64,000 nucleotides of DNA from contig JANTQA010000015.1 of assembly GCA_027625915.1 (NCBI GenBank), forward strand, positions 2,666,001 through 2,730,000. The letters are read 5' to 3'. Positions 48,053 to 58,399 of the stretch are shown here, one piece after another. The DNA comes from Anaeramoeba flamelloides (lineage: Eukaryota; Metamonada; Anaeramoebidae). Both the position numbers and the translations under genes were made by a program. Within the stretch, counting starts at the first letter, position 1. Each line of letters opens with the position of its first letter. The notes under the pieces were generated by a model that was given only the letters and a program-made list of their open reading frames with translations, was not told where the DNA came from and searched no databases.

Positions 48053-50429
48053 TTTAATTTCAATTAAACAAAAATACTTTGAAATCAAACTTGTTTTATT
48101 TTAATCTTTTGTTGATCTCAAAAAAAAAAAAAAGATAAAAAAAACAAATCCTAATCCAAATTATATCATTCTTATTTTAATTGAACCATTATTAAAATCA
48201 TTATTACTGACTAATCTTTTGTTTCAACGGTTTTTTTTTTATCTTTTCATTTTTATCAATCATCCAAACAAATTAATTAATTTTTAAAATCGAATTAAAA
48301 AGAATACTATACTTTAAATTTTTCTTTTTTTTTTTGAATTATTTTTACAGAATAACAGTTATCAGTTTTATATTTGAAACAAAACTCTTTTTCAGTCAAG
48401 AAACCCAGTTTTTTTGAAGAAATAGATCTTATTCTATGAGTTTAATCCATTACTCTTATCAAACAAGAATTTTCAATTTTTAGATCAAAATCATTTTTTC
48501 TAATTTTGTCAATTTTTTTTTTTTCTTTTTCTTTTATTTTAAAAAAGTCAAATTGGAGAAAAAAAACTGTTTTAAAACCACAAATTAACTTTAAGAAAAT
48601 TTGTACTTTATGATTTATTTTAAAAATAATAATACATTTACTATTAAAAATCTTTATTGACAACAATTTTAATTTTTCAAAGAAATTGAGAAATTTTGCA
48701 TAGAGATTTCAATAAAAGTGACTTATATTTTTTTTTACTGGATCTTTTTTGGGAAGATAAAAAGTTTGTCCGTCTATTTCTTTTATGAATACCAACCCAT
48801 AACAATAATTTCGAAAATATAGATTCTCTGATTTTTATGAAAATTTAGGACCGATTGTATTTTTTATTTGTTGACTATTACTTGAATGACAAACATTCTA
48901 TTCATTAACTTTAAAGAATGGTTAGTCAAGAAATCTTGTTCAAAATCAAAGTATTAATTTTTTTATTAAAAAAAGTTCATTTCCAATAATACTTTTGGCA
49001 TTCCAAAATAGAAATATACATTGGAAAGGTGAAAACCAAAATCCTTTTGGTTCATTTTCTTTCATCTTCTTTTTAAAAAGATTATATTGTTTAATTTAAT
49101 GATATAAATATATAGTAGGGAAAATAATACCTGGACATGTAAAAAAATCTCATACAAATTTTTTAATGGTGAATATTAGTAAAATTATTACTTAATTTCT
49201 TTTTATTTCATACAAATCCTTTTTATAAATGACCAAATTTTTTATGAGCCAAGTAAAAAACCCACCTAAAGTTCATTTAAGTAGGATATCTCTAGAATAC
49301 TCAAGTAATAGTTGGTAACCAAAGTGGATCAACTATTTTTGAACAACAATTTAGTTTTCAAGAGATTAACTATGAGTTTGGAAAATGATAATTTTTTATT
49401 CTTGTTTTTTGGTTGATTGAATGGTGTTTTGAAAAAAGTGAAATTTCATTAATCATCATTCTTATAAGAGGTTCGAGTTATAATTTAAAAAGTTTGATTC
49501 TTAAAATAGGGATTTGATTTTAAATAAAAGAAATTACCAACAATTGCTATAATATTCACAATTAAAAATCTTGTCTGAGGATTATTTTCCTTTCCGGAAT
49601 TTTTTTCACTACTTTACTTCAAAATAAAGTAGAATATAAGTGATTAAAGAGGTAAATATAATTGTTTTAGATTTTAATTTTTTTTGACTATTTTTCAAAT
49701 TATTTAGGTCTAGAAAAGTTTTTCCGACTTTTTATTAAAAAAACCTGGAAAAATCTTAAAATTGCATATATGTTATATATATTTTTCTTCTCTGGAATCT
49801 TCTAAACCATTTTTTCAATTTCCTTAAATTTCGGGTCTCAATTAAAATAACAAAGGATAGTTCTTCATAAAAAGAAGGAGAAAAGGAAAAGTTCCAAAAA
49901 TGAGAAAGACAATTGTATTTTATATATAAATTAAACTCCTAGGTGTTCTTTTGTAACCTCACAATTAATATTTTTAATTTATTAGGCCGATGATTTATAA
50001 GTGGGATAAACCTAACAAATTTATTTTTGTTTTCTCAACACGGTCTAGCATTAATCATTTGTTTAAGGTTTGGAAAATAAATTACAAAACCAAAGAAATA
50101 GACAGAAACATAATTAGTGATGTACTTTTAACTAAATAACCATTTTCCAATAAAAAAGAGAATTTGTTACAAATTCCAAAATAGATTCTAAATTAATTTT
50201 TCTAAAATCTGACAAGACAAATACTAAACAAAAATTTTGTGATCCTTGAGGCCAATGTCCGATTGGAATTTAAGACAAAATTATTCTTTGTACCATTTGA
50301 TTTTAACACTAATAAAAACTCACATAAAAGGCAAAATCAAAAAAGTAAAAAACAAAATAACTCATAACACATTTTATCAATCTAAAATCATTTTTTATTC
50401 TTTTCTCGTATCAAATATTTTTTTTTGTA
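48053..50429. other. Intergenic region between RCC1-BTB and GOT1 genes
   Basis: No exon is supported. It contains the right copy of a dispersed repeat (49180-49620) and poly-A/T runs. The GOT1 promoter should lie in the last few hundred bases, but no motif could be picked out. Confidence 0.6.
49180..49620. repeat. Dispersed repeat, right copy (partner at 1060-1440)
   Basis: Diverged match in the same orientation to 1060-1440, described there. This copy has small insertions relative to the left one. No coding potential and no clear ends. Confidence 0.6.
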
Positions 50430-53400
50430 ATGATCAGTCAAAATCGAAGTACTTTACTAATCCCTTTTAACCTAATTCAAACAACCCAACTTACTAAATC
50501 ACCAAAAAACAAAATATTTTGGCTTGCTTACCTCGAATAATTTCTTTCTTTGTTTTTCGTTTTTTTTTAAAAATTTAAAGCAATTGGAATTGGGCTATCT
50601 GTTTTTGGATGTTTGTTCATGTTCATTGGAGTTTTAATGATGTTTGATCGTCCTTTATTAACGATGGGAAATGTTTGTATTTTTTTTTTCTTTTTTTTTA
50701 TTTCTTATTTTTACAGTACCCAACACAACCCAAATGTTATTGTTATTAACATAATGTTTTTTAAGATGCCTTTTGGTATTTTAAGATGATTTGTTGTGCA
50801 CTAAAAACCAATTTGAGATCACAATCGTAAATTATACCCAAACACCCAAAAAAAAAAACAGTCTTTTTGTTTGTTAATGGGCATTTTGCTTTTATTCCAA
50901 AAATACTACAAAACTTTAAATAATTTCATAGTCATTAATATCAAAGATAAAATCTGATTGTGTAACTTATTAGTGTCATTTTTCAAAACTTTATTCGATT
51001 CTGAAATTCGTTAAATACTGGTATTTGAATAATAAACAGGAAAAAATTTTCGCTTCATTATCCTATTTCAATTCTTTTCTTTTATAACAAAGAAAATTTT
51101 AAAAAAAAATAGGTTTACAATTTGTGATATCTATTTATTTGTTTGGTCTCTTTTTTTTTCTCTTGGACATTGGTATATTTTGAGTTGAGATCAGAAATCG
51201 AAATCTGATTTCCGAATTGAAAAACGATTTTCATCAATCGCCGAAATTTTATCCCATTTAAAGTCCAAGTACTAGTAAAATAAAATTATCTTAATTTTAA
51301 TTTTTATTTCCCTAATAAAAAAATTTTTTTATAGCATGTTATAAACTTGTTGTAAAGGTGTTACAAACGTTTCAAATGTTATAAAATTGTATAATAAAAA
51401 CTTTTATAACATAAATGTTCGTTATAAAATGTGTTATAAAAATTGTAACATGTTATAAGCTTGCTATATATTTTTTTTTTTATCTCAAACATTTTATTTG
51501 GAAAAATTTAACTATATAATTTCAAACAACTACTGATAAGAAAGTGATTGTATCACAAAAAAGTTTAGGATAGTATCGAAGTCACTGTGGAAAGATTTTC
51601 GGAAATCCTTTAGTAATTAGGTAAAGTTTGGTAATTTTCTGATCTTCGAATTTCGAATTGAATTTGGGTAAAATAAGAAGTATTTTACTATTAAATTCCA
51701 CTTTAAAAATGTTATTTAAAGTTATTTTAGAAGAGTTTAACCAAATTATTTTGCCAATTTTTAATCTCATAAATATATAAGGTTTTGCCGTGCTCAAGGA
51801 TTTACGACATTGGAAAATTAAATTGGTTCAAGTCACTCAATTATTTGATCAATAGAAGACAAAGAAAAAAGTCCATCAACTTTCCAGTACTGTTTGGAAA
51901 TCGAACGAATTCCCTTTCTTTGTTTAAAAACAATGTCTAAAACCAGACAACGTTTTTGTTTTTTCTCCCAAAGAAATCAATCTCATTTTTAAAAAAATTA
52001 AAAATGTTTGGTCTCTTTTTTCTTCGAAAAAAGGAGAGAAAAACCATTAGTAAAAGAATTTCAAAAGGTAAAAAAAAGATTTACCAATTTAAGAATTTAG
52101 AAAAAAAAAAAAAAAAAACATTTTTTTTTACAATGTCGAGCCAAGAAATTTTGGAGGAATGTTCAAAATCGGTCACTGTTAAGAACACACAATATATGAG
52201 GAGTTTCATGTTTGATCGTTTTGGTTCTCCTTCCAGACTCAAAATATGATATTGTTCTAGTGCTAAGATTATATTAATCGTCGTTCTTCGAACTCCTCAA
52301 CATAATCTTATATCACTTCGAACAATATCATATTTCTCGTTCTTCCAGGCCAAACTCGCAACATAACAAGGTGATTATTTCCAAATCAAATCAATAAAGA
52401 ACGTTATACAAATATTTTTTAAAAAAATATTGAAAAAATCATCATATAAAAGGAAATTTTGTGATAAAAATGTTATACAGATGTTATAAAAATTTTTTTT
52501 TATTAGGGTTACATCATTTGTAAAAAAGTGAGATTTTAAAGCTTTCAAAACGTGTTGTCCAAACTGCTTAAGGACTTTCTTTATTTTATTTTCAGGAGAA
52601 TTGAAATTTAATGAAATAGAAAAAATGCTTTAAAAGAGGAAAGAGAAGAAAAGTCAACAAAATACAAATTATAGCTTTTTTAGAGATTTTGATGAAAAAC
52701 CTTTTGATCCACAAACTTTTCCGAAATTCTTGAACAAACCAAGCAAAATTAAAAGTGATTTGATTTTACTTTGGAACTGCCCACCCTATGAAAAAAAACT
52801 AAAAATTTGGATAAAAGAATTACCTTTTGGGAAAAAAAGTTCAACACGGTTTTTAATTGTAAACACTGAACATTAATAGAAGACTGAGAATAAAAAAATC
52901 GATCAATTAATAGAAGAAACAAATTAACGTCATAGAATCATCTATTATATTATTTTCAATCAAATCAATAAAAATAATTCAAATCTCATTGATTCTTATC
53001 AAAATCGTTAGAGTGGTTTTGGAGATCGCAAAAAAATGGCCAATTTTTTCAACAAAATTTTAATGGTTGATCAATCTAAAGAAAAAATCTTACCAAAAGA
53101 TATTATTAAAAAAAACTGTTATTGTGCTTAACACTCCATTTTGTCTTTATTTATTTATTTTTTCTTTTATTAATTGATCTTACTTTTCATTATCAGTTTC
53201 TATTAAGGTTCTCAATTAAAAACCATGTTTTAATTTTTTTCTCTGTTTCACTTTTTTTACCAAATGGTAAATCCAAATTCACAAAAATAATAAATAAATA
53301 AAGAAGAATATCTTTGTTATTTTTCTCAAGAAAAAATATTATAAAAAATATAAAAAATGATGCTATATTTTTCAGATCTACATCACTTGTTATATTTGTT

Positions 53401-56085
53401 ATTATTCAAAATAAATCCTGATCATTTATCTTTTCATTGGTTAATGATAAAGAAAATTATGACTCTTTATTGAAATTTCTAAATAAAATTTTAGAAATTT
53501 GAGGAAGTGCTGTCGAGAGTAGTCAAGTGCCGTGCAAGTACAGTAGAGTACCTAGCTTTTCCAGAATTTAAAAGAATGGAGTAAAATCTTTGTTTTTGCT
53601 CAATTCTTTTAAATTCTGGAAAAGATAACCTTTTTAAGAGGAAATTAATTTCCTCTTTTCGAATTAAAAAAAAAAAATTTCTTATTTTTTTTATTTATTT
53701 AATTTTTTGTGTCCTTGATTGAATCGAAGCCTATTGCCCCAATATAAAAGAAGTTTTTTATAAACTTTACAGTTGATTTGAATATGAAATTGAAATTTAT
53801 GTTAACTAGTAGAACGTAAAAAAGTAATTTTTTTTAGCTCTTACTTCACATACTTTTTTCACCATTTTCTATGAAAGTATAAATATACACTTAAATTAAA
53901 CACTAGAAAATTTGAAAATAATTTGAAAAGAACCACCAATTAGTGAATTTCGATTTTTGAACCTTTTCAAGAGTTAAATCTTGAATTTGGTTAGCAGAAA
54001 ATGATTTGCCCCAAATAACAAATTTTCAAAAAAAAATCCTAAAACTTAAATTTTAACAAGATTTCTTTACTCAACAACATTCTTTAAAGTCAAAAAATAT
54101 GATGTTAACTTAAAAGTAATTAATATTGGATATAAAAAACAAATAGTTGTAAACTAGTAGAATGCACGATCTTTCTAGATCTTGGTATTTTTTTGTTTTA
54201 AAGTTTGGTTTGTCAAATGTTAGTCAACTTTTTTAAGTAATGATAAAAAATAATGTCTTTTTTTATTTTTTATTTTCTTTTTTGCGTTCTTTTGGCTTTT
54301 TTAAACTTCCCAGTTTTGTAGATCTTGGTACTTTTTTATATTTAGAAGTTCTCGATTCAAATTAATTTATGAAGGGATTTTGTTGAATTCTTTCTAATAA
54401 AGTGAATTAAATTTTTCAATACAAATTTCCATTGGATTTTGAACATTTAAACTATTTTTCAGTCAAAGGGGCCTAGTTATAATGGTATAATACACGTGTT
54501 TAGAGGGTTTGCATAGATATTAGAAGAAAAATTTTATTTTGCAAATTATCAAAATTGAAATCATTTTTTCACATTTCTACTCATTTTTGTTTTTTTTTTT
54601 CGATTTTTTTTTTAAAAACATCATTCATTTGCAAAAAATTTTTTATTGCAAGATCAATGGTCACTTGGTAAAAATGTGTTATTCTAATGTCATTGAAACC
54701 ATGTAAAGATTGTTGAGAAACCATATCGATTTCGATTGCAACTCAATTCGATCTTTGATCTTGATATTTGTTTAATAAATTTGAAAAATTTCCACTTCAT
54801 TTTCATTTCATTTTTCAAATAGAGACCACAAATACCAACAAACTTCGTTTGGGGACTTAATTTCTAAAAGAAAAGTATGGAAAATGAAGTGAAAAATGTT
54901 TCATATTTATTATTCGAATACCAGTAGAAGTTCAAAACGAACATCGTTGTTTTACTCAATAGGGACCTAAGAATTTGAGTTTTTCAATTTTTAAGAAAAT
55001 CTATTGATTAATTAGTTTTCTTTCAGACATGTATCAACATTTCTTTTAAGGTGTATTATTCTGTTTTATTTCTTATTTGTTCTTCAAAGGTCAATTATAT
55101 AAAATAATTGATATTTGAAAAAAACGTTGGGCCCCTTTGACTGAAACAGAGTTTAGATCCAGATCATTTGAGATGAGGTCAAAAGAGGATTCTAGAGCTT
55201 TTTCCCATTTACTATTGTATGTTTAATTTAATGAAAGAAACCACTGAAACAGCTTCTTTGAGATGTATCCACTTTTTTTCAAAAAAGCATTTTTGGAATA
55301 TTAATCTTGATTTATTATCTTTTGTTTTTTATATAGAAACTTTTAAGATCGGGAATATATTGAAAGAAATTTTGGTATTGAGATTGAATTTAACTTTTAC
55401 GATTCAAAAAACAGTTTCTAAAAAATGAAAAGTATAGCGATTTTAAATTTATTCTTAGCAAAATGAAAATCAAGATAACTTATTTTAAGCAACTAAAGGT
55501 GGTTTTCCGAATTCTTTTTGTTTGTATGGGGAACTTTTCTTTTAATACTGATAATCTCCAAATATAACAAAATATTTCATTTTCAAAATTTGTACAAAAA
55601 AAAATTGAAATCGAAGAAATAAAAAACTCATAAAAAATAATAAATGTTTTTTTTTAATTGTATTTTTTTTATTTATTGAAAATAGCTGTTATTTCTTGGG
55701 GGGATCACATTTTTACTTGGAATCAAAAGAACTAAAACTTTCTTTTTTCAAAAATCTAAAATCAAAATAACAAGTTTATTTTTTCTGGGTATATTTTTTG
55801 TAATTATTGGCTGGACTATTATTGGATTAATTATTGAAACAATTGGATTTGTTGGATTATTTGGTGGATTTCTTCCTTCTGTTTTAAATTTTCTTAGATT
55901 CGTTCCTGGTATAGGAACGATTACAAACCATTCTGTTGTTAAAAAGGTATTTTTTTTTTTTATTTTTTTTTTTTTAGATTTTAAAATTTATTTACATTTA
56001 TTATTCCCTATTATTCTATACCCTTATACTTTCTATTTAATAGATATCGAATTTTATTGGCAAAAAACAGGAACTACCATTATAA
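50430..56085 (+). CDS. GOT1: GOT1 / Golgi transport protein 1, four exons
   Basis: Small tetra-spanning membrane protein of ER-Golgi vesicle traffic. Exons are 50430-50448, 50581-50672, 55686-55946 and 56044-56085; total 414 nt, 137 aa, matching the family's usual ~138 aa. Read in order the protein starts MISQNRTIGIGLSVFG (human GOLT1B starts MISLTDTQKIGMGLTGFG), then LMMFDRPLLTMGN, LLFLGGITFLLGIKRTKTFFF, FFVIIGWTIIGLIIETIGF, GLFGGFLPSVLNFLRFVPGIG and a short polar tail SVVKKISNFIGKKQELPL. Four hydrophobic segments are present. All three splices close in phase (1, 0, 0) with donors GTACTT, GTTTGT and GTATTT. Exon 1 is only 19 nt and is the least certain part; exons 2-4 are strongly supported. 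The 5.0-kb second intron is many times longer than the whole coding sequence. Confidence 0.88.
51016..51276. mobile_element. MITE with TACTGGTATTTG ends, copy 3
   Basis: The left end is TACTGGTATTTGAATAATAA with a 'CGCTTCATT' block. The right end is 'AAGTACTAGTA', a diverged inverse. 261 bp, non-coding. Confidence 0.65.
51310..52508. mobile_element. CCCTAAT element, copy 2 (1.2 kb, internal deletion)
   Basis: The ends CCCTAATAAAAAAA and, inverted, CCCTAATAAAAAAA are better preserved than in copy 1, with the same TTATAAC-rich subterminal zones. Relative to copy 1 it lacks the hAT-like insert and about 354 bp corresponding to 42247-42600; both breakpoints in copy 1 carry CGTTTT, so the gap fits a deletion between short direct repeats. 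A 38-codon frame (52133-52249) starts MSSQEILEECSKSV and runs on to FGSPSRLKI. No transposase. Confidence 0.85.
52975..53290. repeat. Dispersed repeat, copy 3 (also 17340-17700 and 40780-40990)
   Basis: Shares 'TTTTGGAGATC', 'CTCCATTTTGT', 'TTATTTTTTCTTTTATTAAT' and 'TCAATTAAAAACCATGTT' with the other copies. Diverged, with no clear ends. Confidence 0.5.
53510..53640. repeat. Stem-loop / decamer module
   Basis: Five inverted decamers (reverse complement GGTACTCTAC, then GGCACTTGAC and variants, ending in CACTTCCTC) run into 'CCTAGCTTTTCCAGAA', followed by the same 'CAGAATTTAAAAGAATGGAG' stem-loop as at 9.1 kb. Confidence 0.75.
54460..55143. mobile_element. hAT-like 684-bp element, CAGTCAAAGGGGCC ends
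   Basis: The left end is CAGTCAAAGGGGCC and the right end, inverted, is CAGTCAAAGGGGCC: 14 bp perfect in a sequence with very few G/C runs. The CAG start and GGGCC core are hAT-like. No 8-bp duplication is evident, so the flanks have changed or the family is different. No coding frame. A 167-bp MITE is nested in it (54760-54926). Confidence 0.7.
54760..54926. mobile_element. MITE with TACTGGTATTTG ends, copy 4 (nested)
   Basis: The right end is TATTATTCGAATACCAGTA, the best-kept inverse of the family's terminus; the left end is diverged. It pairs 'CCACTTCATTTTCATTTC' with its inverse near the right end. About 167 bp, lying inside the CAGTCAAAGGGGCC element and therefore younger than it. Confidence 0.7.
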
Positions 56086-58399
56086 TTTATTTTTAACCTC
56101 ACATTTAAATTTTATTTGATATAGAAGATAAAATTACAATTTTTAATTCAACTTTTAAAGATGTAATAAATCTCACAATAATGAAAAGCGATAAATTTCT
56201 GAGATTAATTTTTTTAAAATATCCTTTAAAACAATATATATATATATACAAGATTTTTTGAATTGCAGAAAAATAAAATTATTATTTTAATACAAAATTT
56301 AATGAAATAATGTTAACCTTCAAGATAATTATTAAAATTTTAATAATAAATATTTCAATAAAAAATAAAAATTATTCTTTTTTCTTTTTTATTTTTCTTT
56401 TTTTTTTTGATGGAAAAGATGAAGAAGTGTTTAAAATAATATCAACAAATAGTCACTTGTTTTGCATTGTAGAATTTAATTGATATTTTTAAAAAAACGA
56501 TAGTTGTCGTTATTTAATTTTTTACCAAAAGGTATTCACAAAAAAAAAAAATACTTAAATAGCAAACATTTTGAAATCTGATATTTTAGTTGTAAATTAT
56601 TTTAAGTTTTTCGGTTTATTTTGTTAAAAATAACTAGAATAATAATGAAAATGATGGATTTTTCATCTTAATTGGCCTAAAATTTTTTTTTTGGAATTTA
56701 AATCATTTTAACTGTTTAATGGGAAAGCTCAGAAAAGCAACTCACAGAACACAAAAGACCACTCCATAAATAACAAATGAAATATAACAAAAGTTATTTA
56801 TACATATAAGTTATCAAAGTTTAAATTATTATAATTGATTTTAATTACAGTATTTAAAATTTAAAAAAGTAATTAACTAACTTTTTTACTTTATACTAAA
56901 CCCTGTTTCAAAAATTGTGACTCACCTGTAATAGTAAATTTAAAAAAAAAAAATTATCCTTGAGTATTCAATAACAATTAATAATTAAATCTGATTTTTA
57001 ATTCGCTTTAAAGTCATTCAAAATATATAATAACCTGATATTTTATAAATTAAAAAAAAATAAAACCAAAAAACTCAAAAAAAGTGAGTCAAAATTTTTG
57101 AAATGAGAATTACGGATTTTTTATTACTGAACTTTCACTGAAAAAAAAGATGAAAAACAAGATTTTTACTATAATTATCTGAATTTATAGACATATTACA
57201 TAGCCTCAATTTTCTTAATGTTTATTTGTCTTTTTGAAGATCTTTTTTTTTAGAGATGATCTTTTGCAAAAAAAATATAAGTATCAGTAAAAGAAAAAAA
57301 AAAACAAAAATTTGAAAAAGAAAAAACAAAAATTTGCACAATTAGAAAAAATGATTCTGATCTAAAATTTTGAAAATATTTTTTGGAGAAGAATATGGGA
57401 TAAAACGACTAAAAAACTTCAATTAATCTTATAGTCAATATTTTTGCAAAATAATTTCAATTTTTAAGAAAGGTTTTTAATAGGTAAAAGATTATTTATA
57501 AGTATGAAAAGAAAAAAATTTTTTTCATAGAAAATTATTTTACTAAGGGAACATAATTAATTGTAAAAATTGGTAAAAGTTCAAAATTAGTCAAATTCTC
57601 ATATTTTTTTAAAATAATCAATTCTATTGAAATAAATTGACTGTTGGTATTTTAAAAAACCTTTTCGGGTAGGTTAAGATATGTTTGTTTAGATTATCTT
57701 TTAGGGTAGGTTTGGATGATATAGGGAATTTAGACAAGGATTGTTTTAAAAAAAATAAATAAATAAAATAGGAACCAAATTGAGGTCACTTTTAAAGGGG
57801 AAAAAATTTTCCACTTAACTTTGGTGGTAAAAATTATTTTTTGAACACATTTTTGAAAATATTTAGTATTAGTTATATCATCATATATGATTTTACATTT
57901 TAAGTTATTAAATAGTTCTGCTCAAAAAATAAAATGTTTTATTTTTACTCTCAAAGTAATTAAAAACTATTAAAACCTGCTAATATTTATAAAATTAATC
58001 AAAAAACTCTTCAAAAATATGAAAAATTCAATTTAACAAATTTTGGCAATTAATAATACATCCTTCATTTATTACAGTTAAAACAAAAAAACAAATTGCC
58101 ATTCGATTTTTGAGTTTAATTTTAATGTTTAATAAACTTCAAATTGAAAGATACTTTTGGAGTTTTTGAAATAAGGAAATAGGATTAAAAAAAAGATAAA
58201 TTGATTTGATCTAAATTATAATTGATTCTTGTAATAAAAAATTTTATTTATTTTTTTTTAATATAATTATCAAAAAAAAAACAAAACCCCATAGTTAAAA
58301 TTAATAATAAATAATAAATTAATTCTTAAATATTAAATATTTTCAAGGAATATCTATATTAATAATAATAAAAATAATAAACATCACATTTGAGTTCAA
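56086..58399. other. Intergenic region between GOT1 and the BK channel gene (3' ends face each other)
   Basis: GOT1 (plus) and the channel (minus) converge here. Apart from the MITE copy at 56899-57420, I see no exon and no other repeat. Both 3' UTRs should lie at its edges. Confidence 0.6.
56899..57420. mobile_element. Mariner-type MITE related to 25155-25742, reverse copy
   Basis: The left end AACCCTGTTTCAAAAATT then GTGACTCAC follows a TA. The interior is the reverse complement of 25215-25742, for example 'GATTCTGATC', 'TTCAGTGAAAG' in inverse and an 'AATTGAGGCT' inverse. A 'GTGAGTCAAAATTTTTGAAA' block at about 57088-57107 forms an inner inverted repeat. The far end is not clear. Confidence 0.65.

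Larger units (their letters stand above)
50673..55685 (+). other. 5,013-bp intron 2 of GOT1
   Basis: The donor is GTTTGT and the acceptor AAATAG, splitting GN | LLFLGG of GOT1. It holds a MITE (51016), the short CCCTAAT element (51310), a repeat shared with 17.5 and 40.8 kb (52975-53290), a decamer module (53510) and a hAT-like element with a nested MITE (54460). Confidence 0.85.

Noticed and set aside
49480-49500. GGTTCGAGTT resembling a tRNA B box
   Set aside because: It lacks the following YCC, no A box lies at the right distance and no cloverleaf can be drawn.
50246-50470. ATG-started frame MSDWNLRQN as an alternative first exon of GOT1
   Set aside because: Its GT donor gives the wrong phase for exon 2; the 19-nt exon at 50430 (MISQNR) has the right phase and resembles the animal GOT1 start.
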